This document shows positions 25,307 through 34,542 of a stretch of DNA of 64,000 bases, piece after piece. Source of the DNA: Chryseobacterium populi (GTDB lineage Bacteria > Bacteroidota > Bacteroidia > Flavobacteriales > Weeksellaceae). The notes beneath the pieces were generated by a model that was not told the origin of the DNA, did not search any database, and saw only the letters and a list, made by a program, of their open reading frames with translations. Location: NCBI RefSeq assembly GCF_000282115.1, contig NZ_AKJY01000045.1, positions 36,132 through 100,131 of the forward strand. Reading direction: 5' to 3'. Position numbers and translations under genes: made by a program. Positions within the stretch are counted from its first letter, which is position 1. Every line of letters starts with the position of its first letter.

Positions 25307-27040
25307 TTATCTTACAGGTTTAACAAGGGCATTCCCGGATTTCAGATCCTGATCTTCTTTTTCAGTTTCCTTGACAGGTTGCTTTGGAATATTCAGACTT
25401 TTGGTATCCAATACCCGTGGGTCCTTTAGGTCCCAGTTTTCATTGGTATCCCATAATGGCCTCACCACAGCAACTTTATAGAAAACATAGGAATCTTCTG
25501 CAAAAATTTCATTCTGGAAATCAGCCTCATCCCAATATTTATTATCATTATTGTCTACAAGAATCCTTACGATATACTCGGAAGGTTTTAAAATATCGAA
25601 TTTAATCTCATTTCCATTCGTATATTTCTGGTAAACCACTTTTTCTGAAGTATCCAATAGCTGGATCCAATAATTGGTAGCAGGAGCATTCTGAAGTTTA
25701 AAAGTTACACTGCCGTAGTTTTCAATTTTATCTGCTTCAAAGTCAAAACGTTTCGACTGGGTATTTTTAGCATAGAAAGATGAAACCGTTTCTTTAGGAA
25801 TCGTCAGCTGGTATTTTTTTCCGGTTATGAAATCAGAATGGACCAAAATCTGGTAAGGGTTTGTTTCCGAAATTTTTGCTGTAAAAGGTAAAGTATTCAG
25901 ACTGTCTCCCTCTGTTTTAAGGATCCATTTGTCTGAATTGATTTTATCCAGGTAATAATTGGAACTGATTTTAAAGTCGGTCTTTGGAGCTAACAATGAT
26001 CCTCCGTTATCACTGATCACATCCATTGCATTCTTCGTATTATACTTGTAAAATACAGAAACGGTATCTTGCTTCTTATCGGCATCGTAACTGAACTTTA
26101 AATTTTCTGTCGTGCTTTGTCCCACATTATTTTTTACCGCATCGAACCAGATTCTCACTGAATCCGATTTAGACTGATGGGTAACTTTTATATCCTGAAG
26201 CTTATCATTTAAAGAAAGAACTTTTACATCATTCGGATGTCCGTCAAAGGTCATTACAATCCCACCCGGTATTTCTTTCATTTCACCATATTTCAATGGC
26301 TTTTTAGACGGATAGATTTTTAAATTCAAGCCTGATATGGAGGTCTGCACATCTACAGGATCTTTCTGGAAGCCTATTTTTTCTTTTCCAGGATCATATA
26401 TTGAATTTCCGTTTTCATCTTCAAATGCAATGATCTTATATTTTCCCGGAGATAAATAATTAAGCTCGTAATAGCTGTCATCATCCACTTTGGTGATATA
26501 ATACGGTTTCTGCTTATAGTTCATTGTATCCTGTACCTTATATAAGCCCACAACAAGTTTATTATCCGATGTAGATTGCGGCTTTATTGCTACGGCATCT
26601 TTTACTTCTCCACTGATGTATAGATCATCTAATTTATCACCGGTTGAAAAAGCAAAATTAAAGTAACGCAAAACATTAGCTTCATTATTATCCGTAATAG
26701 AGTTTCCGAAATTAAAATTATAGGTCGTATTGGCCTGTAAAGTATCTTCCCATTGAATAATCAGGTATTTATTCGCGATATTGGAAGGTAAAATACGTTT
26801 GATCTTTTTGATCGGTGGTGAGATGATCAGATTTTTGTTGATATCTTTCAACGTTACATATTCATCAAAATCAATACGGAGCTCTTTAATATCCCTCGGA
26901 ACATTGATTCTTGTTGTATCAATATTTGAGCTTAAAAATTTGGGAGCTAATGTATCTTTCGGCCCTCCTACAGGCGAACCCACTCTTGCACAGGACTGCA
27001 CAAGAAAACCGATAATGAATAATAAAAAAAATCTTTTCAT
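25307..27040 (-). CDS. Ig-like-domain surface lipoprotein
   Basis: 577 residues from the ATG at 27040; upstream in-frame codons to 27085 are not part of the signal peptide. The lipobox is clear (GFLVQSC, Cys17), followed by ARVGSPVGGPKDTLAP, which I associate with a conserved Bacteroidota lipoprotein family carrying a bacterial Ig-like (Big_5) domain near the N-terminus. The rest is beta-rich with an EDENGNSIYDPGKE calcium-binding-like loop near residue 220 and DNNDNKYWDEADF near 500. Possible roles are envelope adhesion or assembly; nothing more can be said. It precedes the small haem protein gene. Confidence 0.8.
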   Translation of the reverse strand: MKRFFLLFIIGFLVQSCARVGSPVGGPKDTLAPKFLSSNIDTTRINVPRDIKELRIDFDEYVTLKDINKNLIISPPIKKIKRILPSNIANKYLIIQWEDTLQANTTYNFNFGNSITDNNEANVLRYFNFAFSTGDKLDDLYISGEVKDAVAIKPQSTSDNKLVVGLYKVQDTMNYKQKPYYITKVDDDSYYELNYLSPGKYKIIAFEDENGNSIYDPGKEKIGFQKDPVDVQTSISGLNLKIYPSKKPLKYGEMKEIPGGIVMTFDGHPNDVKVLSLNDKLQDIKVTHQSKSDSVRIWFDAVKNNVGQSTTENLKFSYDADKKQDTVSVFYKYNTKNAMDVISDNGGSLLAPKTDFKISSNYYLDKINSDKWILKTEGDSLNTLPFTAKISETNPYQILVHSDFITGKKYQLTIPKETVSSFYAKNTQSKRFDFEADKIENYGSVTFKLQNAPATNYWIQLLDTSEKVVYQKYTNGNEIKFDILKPSEYIVRILVDNNDNKYWDEADFQNEIFAEDSYVFYKVAVVRPLWDTNENWDLKDPRVLDTKSLNIPKQPVKETEKEDQDLKSGNALVKPVR

Positions 27041-27065
27041 GAATACGTTTAAGCAAAAATAAACA

Positions 27066-28337
27066 TTATTCTCCAAAAACTTCATGTCCGTTTTTCAAAG
27101 AATCCTGATTATCATTCATTACGCTGTGAAGCTTGTCTTTCTGTGCCGGGAAATCCTCAAATAATCCGGATAAAGCAAGTGCAGTATATACTCTGTTTGA
27201 ATATTTATTACCGATTGCAATAATGGTTACTTTAGATTTTAATAAATGGGCAAAAACTGAATTGGTTCCATGCCACCAGCCATTATGATAGGTCAGCTTC
27301 TCTCCGTTATCAAAAATTTTCATTCTGAATCCTAAGCCGTAATTATTCATTCCCGCCTTTTCATTGCTGTATGGCGTGAAAACCATCTGCATCAGCTCCG
27401 GCTGAAGGAAATCTTTAGAATACATTGCTTTTGAAAAATTGAGAAGGTCTCTCGGCGTTGTATAGACATTTTTATCTCCATAAATAAGGTCCAGCCTGTC
27501 TAAAGGATATAACCTGTTTCCACCATAATAAAAAGACTGGGCTGCGGTAGGAATATCTTTTTCCTGGAAAATATAAGTGTGGCTCATTTTTAAAGGAGTG
27601 AAAACCATTTCTTTCATGGCCTGCGAAAAAGGAATTTCCGTTACTTTTTCGATCAGTAATGCCAGTAAGGCAAAATTGGTATTACAGTACATAAATCCGG
27701 TTTCCGTATCTCTGGCCAGTTCAGGCTTATACCTGATAATCATATTCAATACATCCTGGTTGGTAATATAGGTTTTTGAAAGCTCAGCCGGCGCCGGTTG
27801 AATTTTGGTGATAAAATACTCATATTTCGGAAGCCCGCTTCTTTGGGAAAGCAAAGACTTCACAGTCACTCCCGGATAAGGAAACCCCGGAAAATATTGT
27901 GTTATATGATCTGTTAATTTTATTTTCCCCGCTTCTATCAGCTTCATCATTGCCATTGCCGTCATTGTTTTTGAAACTGAAGCCACATGTAAAGGAGTAT
28001 CTTTATCAATAGGCATCTGATTTCCATCCCGTCCGAATCCCCTGTACTTTTCATACAAAATATCATCTCCCTTAGCCACCAGAATTCCACCGCTAAGGTC
28101 ACTCCCTTCCCAGACTTTTTTATAATACTGGTCAATATACTGAATAAGTGAATTTTTATCAGAAAGCTGTTCATCATCTTTTGTAAAGACTTTGCTTAGA
28201 TCTACGTTTCCATAATTAGGAAGACCCGTCGTATTTTCAGCAACAGATTCTTTTGATTCGGATTTATTTTTACAGGAAAAAAGAAATAAAAAAACAGTGA
28301 TAACTAATACAAAATTACGCTTCTTCATGAGTTTCAA
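27066..28337 (-). CDS. serine hydrolase lipoprotein (class C beta-lactamase-like)
   Basis: A 423-residue lipoprotein (lipobox around Cys22 in FLFSC) of the serine-hydrolase / beta-lactamase-like family. The catalytic motifs are present: Ser120-Val-Ser-Lys123 in HVASVSKT, Tyr217-Cys-Asn219 in FMYCNTN, and a late HNGWWHG in place of the KTG box. Family members act on D-amino-acid peptides or esters; true beta-lactamase activity is possible but not indicated. A start at 28328 (second Met) would shorten it by three residues. Confidence 0.85.
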   Translation of the reverse strand: MKLMKKRNFVLVITVFLFLFSCKNKSESKESVAENTTGLPNYGNVDLSKVFTKDDEQLSDKNSLIQYIDQYYKKVWEGSDLSGGILVAKGDDILYEKYRGFGRDGNQMPIDKDTPLHVASVSKTMTAMAMMKLIEAGKIKLTDHITQYFPGFPYPGVTVKSLLSQRSGLPKYEYFITKIQPAPAELSKTYITNQDVLNMIIRYKPELARDTETGFMYCNTNFALLALLIEKVTEIPFSQAMKEMVFTPLKMSHTYIFQEKDIPTAAQSFYYGGNRLYPLDRLDLIYGDKNVYTTPRDLLNFSKAMYSKDFLQPELMQMVFTPYSNEKAGMNNYGLGFRMKIFDNGEKLTYHNGWWHGTNSVFAHLLKSKVTIIAIGNKYSNRVYTALALSGLFEDFPAQKDKLHSVMNDNQDSLKNGHEVFGE

Positions 28338-28459
28338 AAATGAGCGGCAATTTAATAAAACTCAAAATAAATATTAAATACTCGGAGTATATTATGAATT
28401 ATTTAACATAAAGAGAATTATCAATTTGCAAAATTGCTAAAAGGCAGAGAAGCCTAATT

Positions 28460-28506
28460 GTAAAACTGCAAAACCGTAAACAACAAGGATGATTTTACAG
28501 TTTTAC
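28460..28506. repeat. long inverted repeat downstream of the dehydrogenase gene
   Basis: GTAAAACTG then CAAAA (28460-28473) pairs with TTTTA then CAGTTTTAC (28493-28506) across a 19-base loop, with one mismatch. It lies just past the stop of the dehydrogenase gene (28511) and may terminate it. Confidence 0.5.
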
Positions 28507-28510
28507 AACT

Positions 28511-29434
28511 TTAAGACGCTAAAATCTTATCTACAATCACCTGAGCCAGTTTTTCCTTGCTCTGATGGGTCCATCCTGCGATATGGGGAGTAACAATCAC
28601 TTTTTCAGAGCTCAGAAGGTATTGTAAATCTTCATTTTCGGTTTCAAGATTTTCAAAAGAAGACTTTTCATATTCCAGGACATCAAGACAAGCTCCTTTT
28701 ATTTTCCCGGACTTTATCGCTTTAACTAAGCTTTTAGTTTCCACATTTTTCCCTCTTGCTGTATTGACGAAATAAAATTCTTTATCCATTTCAGAAATAA
28801 AGTTTTCATCAATCAGATAATGGGTTTCAGGGGTGATAGGAATGTGCAGGCTCAGAATATCTGCTGTTTTTTTCAATTCTTCCAGGCTAACCTGTGTGGC
28901 ATATTCATCCGAAAGACCAGAAATAATATCATGGAAAATCACTTTACAGCCAAAACCTGAAAATCTTTTGGCAGTGGCTTTTCCCATATTACCATAACCT
29001 ATCAGTCCTACTGTTTTTCCCAACAGCTCATCACCTCTGTTTTCTTCTCGTTTCCATATCCCGTTTTTAACTTCCTGAGAAGCAATGAAAAGACGGTGCA
29101 TCAGGAATAATAACATCCCTATTACATGCTCTGCAACGGAGTCTCTGTTTCCTTCCGGAGAATTGATGAGCTGAATTCCCAGTTTTTCAGCTACCTCAAC
29201 ATCGATGTTTTCCATTCCGGCTCCTACCCTTGCAATGAATTTAAGATTTTTTCCTTTTTCAAGGAAATTTTTATCCAGGGGAATCCTACTTCTAATGATT
29301 ATTCCGTCATAATTTGAGATCTTAAGACAAACCTCATCGTAAGAAGACGAAAAATCCTCTTCCAGAGTATAGTTCTTTTCCAAAAGCTGTTCGGTAATAA
29401 GAGGATGGTTTTTATCTAAAAGGAGAATCTTCAT
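28511..29434 (-). CDS. D-2-hydroxyacid dehydrogenase
   Basis: 307 residues of the D-isomer 2-hydroxyacid dehydrogenase family. The NAD loop is GYGNMG at 146-151. The catalytic residues are Arg227 (NTARG), Glu254 (DVLEYE) and His284 (TPHIAG). It is short and lacks the C-terminal ACT domain of full SerA, so either a phosphoglycerate dehydrogenase of the short type or a related hydroxyacid enzyme. The substrate is not visible. It stands alone between repeat-like gaps. Confidence 0.87.
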   Translation of the reverse strand: MKILLLDKNHPLITEQLLEKNYTLEEDFSSSYDEVCLKISNYDGIIIRSRIPLDKNFLEKGKNLKFIARVGAGMENIDVEVAEKLGIQLINSPEGNRDSVAEHVIGMLLFLMHRLFIASQEVKNGIWKREENRGDELLGKTVGLIGYGNMGKATAKRFSGFGCKVIFHDIISGLSDEYATQVSLEELKKTADILSLHIPITPETHYLIDENFISEMDKEFYFVNTARGKNVETKSLVKAIKSGKIKGACLDVLEYEKSSFENLETENEDLQYLLSSEKVIVTPHIAGWTHQSKEKLAQVIVDKILAS

Positions 29435-29551
29435 TTTTAATATTTTTAACGCAAAGTCCGCAAGGATAAAAAAAACAAAAATGCTTTTAAGTTCGCAAAA
29501 GCGTTAGCACTTAGCAAAAATTAAAAGCATTTGATTTATTTTAAATATAAG
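29435..29551. repeat. intergenic repeat-like segment with 12-bp inverted repeat
   Basis: AAATGCTTTTAA (29479-29490) pairs perfectly with TTAAAAGCATTT (29521-29532) around a loop that holds a further CGC/GCG hairpin. The preceding ACGCAAAGTCCGCAAGGAT is of a type I have seen scattered through Chryseobacterium genomes. Only one copy lies in this window. Confidence 0.45.
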
Positions 29552-30091
29552 TTATTTTTCTTTTTTAGGCTCCTGAGGTTCCTGGAATAATTTTTTCAGC
29601 TCCACGGATTCCAAAGGCTTCATTCTTCCGGAAAGTATTAATGATAATTCTTTTCTACGGAAAGCAGCAGCAAATCTTTCTTTTTCTTCTTCCGTTTCGG
29701 GAACCATTTCAGGAATCGGGATCGGGCGGTTGAATTCATCTACTGCCACAAAAGTATAAATACCCGCATTCGTATGGATCTTCTTCTGATTAATAGGATC
29801 ATCCAACCAGACATCTACATACACTTCCATCGATGTGGAAAAAGCTCTTGAAACTTTGGATTCTAAAACCACAACTCCCCCTTCAGGAATCGGATGATTG
29901 AAAGAAACGTGGTTTACAGAAGCTGTTACCACTCTTCTTTCACAGTGTCTTGCCGCAGAAATAGATGCACAACGATCCATTTTCGCTAAAAGCTCACCTC
30001 CAAAAAGGTTTCTTAAAGAATTGGTTTCGTTCGGAAGTACGATATTAGTCATAATGGTCAGGGATTCTGACGCTTTTTTTATTTTTCCCAT
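29552..30091 (-). CDS. acyl-CoA thioesterase (hotdog fold)
   Basis: A 179-residue single-hotdog thioesterase of the YciA/BACH type. Recognisable are the LPNETN start and LFGGELLAKMD (with the catalytic-loop Asp at about residue 38), HVSFNHPIPEGGVVVLESKV and the GIYTFVAVDEFNRPIPIP strand. It hydrolyses acyl-CoA to free acid and CoA. The C-terminal tail is charged and variable (about 40 residues). It lies 12 bases from the next upstream gene on the same strand and may be cotranscribed with it. Confidence 0.88.
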   Translation of the reverse strand: MGKIKKASESLTIMTNIVLPNETNSLRNLFGGELLAKMDRCASISAARHCERRVVTASVNHVSFNHPIPEGGVVVLESKVSRAFSTSMEVYVDVWLDDPINQKKIHTNAGIYTFVAVDEFNRPIPIPEMVPETEEEKERFAAAFRRKELSLILSGRMKPLESVELKKLFQEPQEPKKEK

Positions 30092-30103
30092 TGAGTCCTA
30101 GTG

Positions 30104-30832
30104 TTATTTTCTGGAGTTTGAATGAATTCCCGTTGCTTTCCCGGCAGGCTTTATCAATGAATCTTTTTTCAGAGAATCTGATTTTTTGACCTGTGTCGAA
30201 TCTTTTTTAATCGATGCCGTATCCTTTTCTATTCTTTTTGTTTTGGTCTGTACGGAAACTTTATCAAAAGATTTTTTTCCGAAAATAAGCTCCTGTTGGG
30301 TATACCCTACATAAAGCAATCCTAAAACAGGCACAGCAAAAAGAAAAATCCACAGAACAGATTTATTGAACTGATAATCTTTTTCTTTGTTTTCCGGGGA
30401 TGCTGAATTTTCAGCATTATTCATTTCAGAAATCCGGATTTCTTCCAGACCATAAAAATCAGGATGATCGGATTGCAGCCTGTTTCCTTTAAAATGGGTC
30501 TGTCCGTCTTCAATAAAAATCGTTCCGAGATTCTGAATTTCCAAAATCTGCTCTGACTGAAGTTTTTTCTTCCAGAAATCGGTCTGAATCTTTAAATCAC
30601 TTTTCGCAACCGCCACAGACATCTGTTTTTGAGTATTCATGAAAGTAATAAGCTCATCAGACTGAACCTCATAATCAGAAAGAAAAGCAATCCGGCTTGC
30701 AGGCGGAAGGATGCTTCCGTTTTCCGAGTTGATAATTGCCTTGGAATTTTCAAGAGAAAACACACCAAAGCCCGGAACTGTAACAGAACCAAATTGTTTC
30801 AGATATTCTAAAATGTAAGCTGAAATATTCAT
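30104..30832 (-). CDS. HU-like (CCDC81-type) domain protein with membrane helix
   Basis: 242 residues. The first 130 or so have the look of the prokaryotic HU-like CCDC81 domains of Bacteroidota, with an alpha-beta pattern and IPGFGVFSLE-like strand (VPGFGVFSLE). A membrane helix follows at about residues 159-177 (SVLWIFLFAVPVLGLLYVG), then a very Lys/Ser-rich tail (KKDSTQVKKSDSLKKDS in outline). The topology places an HU-like domain in the cytoplasm and a basic tail outside. Function is unknown. Its -7 box lies only eight bases from the ATG. Confidence 0.7.
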   Translation of the reverse strand: MNISAYILEYLKQFGSVTVPGFGVFSLENSKAIINSENGSILPPASRIAFLSDYEVQSDELITFMNTQKQMSVAVAKSDLKIQTDFWKKKLQSEQILEIQNLGTIFIEDGQTHFKGNRLQSDHPDFYGLEEIRISEMNNAENSASPENKEKDYQFNKSVLWIFLFAVPVLGLLYVGYTQQELIFGKKSFDKVSVQTKTKRIEKDTASIKKDSTQVKKSDSLKKDSLIKPAGKATGIHSNSRK

Positions 30833-30839
30833 CTGGCAG

Positions 30840-30847
30840 CAAATTTA
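30840..30847 (-). promoter_or_regulatory. -7 box (TAAATTTG) for the HU-like gene
   Basis: On the minus strand TAAATTTG matches TAnnTTTG and ends eight bases before the ATG, so the mRNA would be leaderless or nearly so. Confidence 0.45.
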
Positions 30848-31035
30848 TAACTTTTTCATGACTTTTCGGGACATTTATTTGTATAAAAAAGGCCTGTAAC
30901 AATGGCTCTCTAAATGTCATTTTCTGAATTTATCATCTGATTTTAATTATTTCTTTTACATCCTTAGTTTTGAGGATTAAAATATTTATTCTTATCATAA
31001 AACATTAAATTCCATTGGATTTATTATTAATAAAA

Positions 31036-31057
31036 AAAGACCGCCGAAGCAGTCTTT
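31036..31057 (-). terminator. intrinsic terminator after the TPP-controlled receptor
   Basis: On the minus strand AAAGACTGC, a TTCG tetraloop, then GCGGTCTTT and a T-tract. The UUCG loop makes it very stable. It lies about 60 bases after the receptor stop. Confidence 0.85.
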
Positions 31058-31115
31058 AAAAAAAATTGAATCTAACATTTTACTTTATATTAATGTAAAA
31101 TATCCATAATGAGTA

Positions 31116-33230
31116 TTACTGAATTTTCCAGCTGATCCCGAACATAAAATTAGTTCCGGCCTGGGAAAAATAATAGGGTTCTCCATCATAAACCGCACCA
31201 TTATTCACATATTTTTTATTGAAAATATTGTTCACCAGTAATTTCAAAGCAATGTCATTATTTGCAATCCTGAACTGATACTGGGCATTAAAATCGGTAA
31301 GAAGGTAATCTTTAAGCTGTAAATTTTTGTCTTCCGTATTATCGAGATACTGCTTTCCTACATATTGATTCATCAAAGAAAACTGGAATTTTTTGTTGGG
31401 ATTAAATTTCAGTCCAAGATTGGCGACAACATCCGGGGAGAATGAGATTTGTGTATTTCCTAATTCTTCAACTGCCGTTTCATTTTCTATTTTAAAATCC
31501 TGGTTTCTGTTCTGGCTTAAACTTACGTTTCCGGAAACTTCCCATTGCTCGGACAGCTTTGCCAATGCCCCGATTTCAATCCCTCTCCTGTAGCTTTCTC
31601 CTGAATTCGTTCTGATGAAAGCCCCTACATTATTAAGTTCACCATTTAAAACCAACTGATTCACATAATACATATAATACAAATTGGCCGTCACAGATAC
31701 AATTCCGAACTGTTTTTCCAATCCGGCTTCAAAATCGTGAAGCTTCTCTGCCTTTACATCATTGTTGGCAATCAGGTCATCCCTGTTCGGCTCACGTTGG
31801 GCATGGGCATAAGACAGGAATACTTTCCCGTTTCCTATTTTATAATTTACACCGGCTTTTGGATTGAAGAACAGCCAGCTTTTTTTCAGATTTGCCCCTT
31901 CATCATCACCTGCCATGATGATTTTTGTATCGTAATCGATATTTCTAAGCTGCAAATCACCAAAGAATTCAAAATTATTGACCCTGAATAATGCTTTTGC
32001 AAACCCGGCCACTTCGTTTTTCACAGAACGCCCTCTGTAATATTCATGCTCATCGATCGGATAAAAAACTCCGGTCACGTTTCCGAAATGTCTTCCATAG
32101 TACTGGTTCCCTACAGCTCCGAAATTAAGATCGAGATTATCAAACTTCCCGTATAAAGTGGAAACGATCCCATAAAAGTCATTATCCAGCCATTTTTTCC
32201 TGATAAAATCAGAATATTCTATGGTCTCATTGCCTTCAATAATATTCGGCAAATTATATCTTGAAAAAGGGTCGCCCTGCTTATAATTTTCATAATAACC
32301 TTTTCCTTTTGTATAGTGTAGCGTTGTTTCCAGGTTCCAGTTGTCATTGATTCCTTGCTCCCAAAGCAACTGATAATGATTTTGTCTGTAGTTATCCGTT
32401 TCATTATTGTAGAACCCGACAATATTCTCCCAGTTGGCATCATAAATCGCTCCCGAATAATTGAATTTAGGATCATTTTCCCAGGTTTTCCGGTCAATTC
32501 CGTTCCATGCCTGGTAAGTTTTTTCCTTTCCTCCAAAAGCCATTAAACGCAATCTTGTTTTTCCTTCTTCAAATAATGCTGTGAAATTGTAAGAATCTAA
32601 TTTTGATGAAGCCCGGTCTATGTATCCGTCAGACTGGATATGAGTATACCTTCCCATCACGGAAAGACGGTTTTTCCAGAACTTCCCGGAACCTATTTCA
32701 GCGGAATACTTATACGTACTGAATGATCCGTAGCTGTCATCTGTTTTTACATAAAACGTTTCCTCAGGATCTTTGGAGATCACATTGATACTTGCCCCAA
32801 AAGCTGAAACCCCATTATTGGAAGTTCCCACTCCCCTTTGAATCACGATCTGTGAAGCAGAGCTCGTTAAATCCGGAACATTGACAAAAAAAGTCCCCTG
32901 GCTTTCAGAATCATTAAATGGTACTCCATTCATCATTACATTAATTCCTCTACCGGCAACTCCACGGATCCTGAAGCCTGTATAACCCACTCCGTTTCCT
33001 GCATCGGAAGTAGAAATAACGGATGTCTGATTTTTTAAAAGAATAGGCAGATCCTGTCCAAGGTTCTTGCTGTCAAGATCTTTTTGAACGTTGATGATTT
33101 CTTTAGCAACGGGAAGCCTTTTGGTGAAATTAACAGCTTCAATTTCCTTGATTTTTAAAGTGTCCCTGTTTTGAGTCTGGGCAAAAGCCAGTGAACTTGC
33201 CGTAAGCCCTAAAAAAAATAATCCTTTCAT
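31116..33230 (-). CDS. TonB-dependent outer-membrane receptor under TPP riboswitch control
   Basis: 704 residues from the ATG at 33230 (MKGLFFLGLTASSLAFAQ signal peptide); the upstream frame to 33284 is not translated. The plug domain shows a TonB-box-like N-terminus, LPILLKNQTS, the RIRGVAGRGINVMMNGVPF strand and VIQRGVGTSNNG. The C-terminus is a 22-strand-type barrel ending in the GTNFMFGISWKIQ terminal strand with an aromatic near its end. A TPP riboswitch sits in the leader, so the ligand is probably thiamin or a precursor. It is the only gene of its unit, since a terminator follows. Confidence 0.9.
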   Translation of the reverse strand: MKGLFFLGLTASSLAFAQTQNRDTLKIKEIEAVNFTKRLPVAKEIINVQKDLDSKNLGQDLPILLKNQTSVISTSDAGNGVGYTGFRIRGVAGRGINVMMNGVPFNDSESQGTFFVNVPDLTSSASQIVIQRGVGTSNNGVSAFGASINVISKDPEETFYVKTDDSYGSFSTYKYSAEIGSGKFWKNRLSVMGRYTHIQSDGYIDRASSKLDSYNFTALFEEGKTRLRLMAFGGKEKTYQAWNGIDRKTWENDPKFNYSGAIYDANWENIVGFYNNETDNYRQNHYQLLWEQGINDNWNLETTLHYTKGKGYYENYKQGDPFSRYNLPNIIEGNETIEYSDFIRKKWLDNDFYGIVSTLYGKFDNLDLNFGAVGNQYYGRHFGNVTGVFYPIDEHEYYRGRSVKNEVAGFAKALFRVNNFEFFGDLQLRNIDYDTKIIMAGDDEGANLKKSWLFFNPKAGVNYKIGNGKVFLSYAHAQREPNRDDLIANNDVKAEKLHDFEAGLEKQFGIVSVTANLYYMYYVNQLVLNGELNNVGAFIRTNSGESYRRGIEIGALAKLSEQWEVSGNVSLSQNRNQDFKIENETAVEELGNTQISFSPDVVANLGLKFNPNKKFQFSLMNQYVGKQYLDNTEDKNLQLKDYLLTDFNAQYQFRIANNDIALKLLVNNIFNKKYVNNGAVYDGEPYYFSQAGTNFMFGISWKIQ

Positions 33231-33303
33231 TCTATAAATTTTAAAATTTAATGAATAAAAGGGGATCGATAAGATATTATACAATTCCGACGCCCTGAAG
33301 AGT

Positions 33304-33376
33304 CGAAGTCTCCCTAAACGGCATTACCCGTTCCAGGTTCTTTGGGTATAATCTCAGCCTTTTACAGCACCCCTTT
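33304..33376 (-). promoter_or_regulatory. TPP riboswitch (THI element) in the receptor leader
   Basis: On the minus strand: AAAGGGGTGCTGT, then GGCTGAGATTATACCC (CTGAGA core), AAGAACCTGGAAC, GGGTAATGCCG and AGGGAGACTT. These are the conserved THI-element blocks (GGGGTGC, CTGAGA, ACCTG, GGnTAATnCC) in order and spacing. It lies 73 bases upstream of the receptor start. A regulatory platform was not resolved. Confidence 0.93.
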
Positions 33377-33437
33377 ATTTCAGCTGCAAAATTACAAAAA
33401 ATATTTGAGCTATGCGGATTAGGAATTTAAGCTAAGT

Positions 33438-34202
33438 TTAATATGCCTTATTCGAAGAGTCGATGTAATAATAGTTGGTTCCGTCTTTGGTTACTTCAAA
33501 CATTTTCCCAAGTTTCCAGCTGAAGTTTCTTTTGATATTAGTATATTCAAATGGAATAACAACTTTATTATGTACGTCTATCACACCAAACATATCATTC
33601 TGAGAAGCTACAATCATCGGGTTTGAGACATCATCTCCTTCCATAATATGAAGATATTCGTATTGGGGATAAATCTGATATTGCCTGTAATCGGCAGCAT
33701 TTACAAACTGTGAGGGCTCTATAATCCCATAGAATCCGTTTAAAATATAAGCCTGATATTGTTGCTTCTTAAATTCTACTTTGCATTTTCCCAGGTCTGA
33801 GCTTTTGTATTGATAAACTCTTTTACCGGCCTTGTCTATTCTGTATGAAATAAGATCTTTTTCAACAGTTCCATAATTTTTAGTCCCGTATTTTCTTATT
33901 TTTTCATTCGGTGAAGCCAGGAGGTTGCAATCTTCAGCAAAAAAAACCGCGATATGGTATTCCGGCTGAACAATAAATTTTCCCTTCTGATTAATGTAAC
34001 CAAACTTTTCGTCTCTTTTTTGTGGAATCAGAACGGGAACTTCCTGATTGATCACAACCAAATCAGGATTGGGTTTAGGTTCCGAAATTTTTTTAACAGC
34101 TGTCTTAACACCGTTTTTCACCGGAATTTTCTTTACAGATTTGGTCTGTGAAAAAACAAAAACAGAAATAAAGATTCCAAAAAAACACGCACTATTTTTC
34201 AT
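33438..34202 (-). CDS. WG-repeat-containing secreted protein
   Basis: 254 residues from the ATG at 34202; start codons at 34208 and 34211 are also in frame. A signal peptide (MKNSACFFGIFISVFVFSQ) is followed by a low-complexity Lys/Pro linker and at least three WG-type repeats (KFGYINQKGKFIVQPEY, GFYGIIEPSQF, MFGVIDVHNKVVIPFEY). Such repeats form beta structures found in secreted proteins; function is not known. It is divergent from the aconitase genes. Confidence 0.8.
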   Translation of the reverse strand: MKNSACFFGIFISVFVFSQTKSVKKIPVKNGVKTAVKKISEPKPNPDLVVINQEVPVLIPQKRDEKFGYINQKGKFIVQPEYHIAVFFAEDCNLLASPNEKIRKYGTKNYGTVEKDLISYRIDKAGKRVYQYKSSDLGKCKVEFKKQQYQAYILNGFYGIIEPSQFVNAADYRQYQIYPQYEYLHIMEGDDVSNPMIVASQNDMFGVIDVHNKVVIPFEYTNIKRNFSWKLGKMFEVTKDGTNYYYIDSSNKAY

Positions 34203-34305
34203 ATTCATCATTTGTCTGCAAAAATACGACCAAAAATAGAAAATATAAAAAACATATTTATAAAGAATCTAAATAATTTAACTTAGATAAAATATTAGAA
34301 ATTCG

Positions 34306-34313
34306 TAAATTTG
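34306..34313 (+). promoter_or_regulatory. -7 promoter box (TAAATTTG) for the aconitase pair
   Basis: An exact TAnnTTTG match. It would give a leader of about 220 bases before acnB, unusually long for this genome. No riboswitch or known regulator site was recognised in that leader. Confidence 0.5.
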
Positions 34314-34542
34314 GGAACACTTTTTAAGCGTTTGATAATTTCTAAAACGTTTTTGAGACAGATATTATCTTACAATTTTAAACGGGGTGTAGGTTATACT
34401 CATTCTACTCCGGTTCGTGTTGTGATTCAAAATGCGACATCTCAAAATAGCATTATTGTAATTTTTACAGACTGGTATAGAAAAAATGGCAGTACAGAAG
34501 ACTGCTTTAATAACCTAAATTTAATATTGAAAAGACTTCTAT

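Noticed and set aside
33231..33284. 18-residue N-terminal extension of the TPP-controlled receptor
   Set aside because: It would precede the signal peptide; the ATG at 33230 directly starts MKGLFFLGL.
34405..34440. GGTTCG segment resembling a tRNA T-arm
   Set aside because: No acceptor stem or anticodon arm can be drawn around it, and the A/C pattern of a T-loop is not complete. No tRNA was found in the window.
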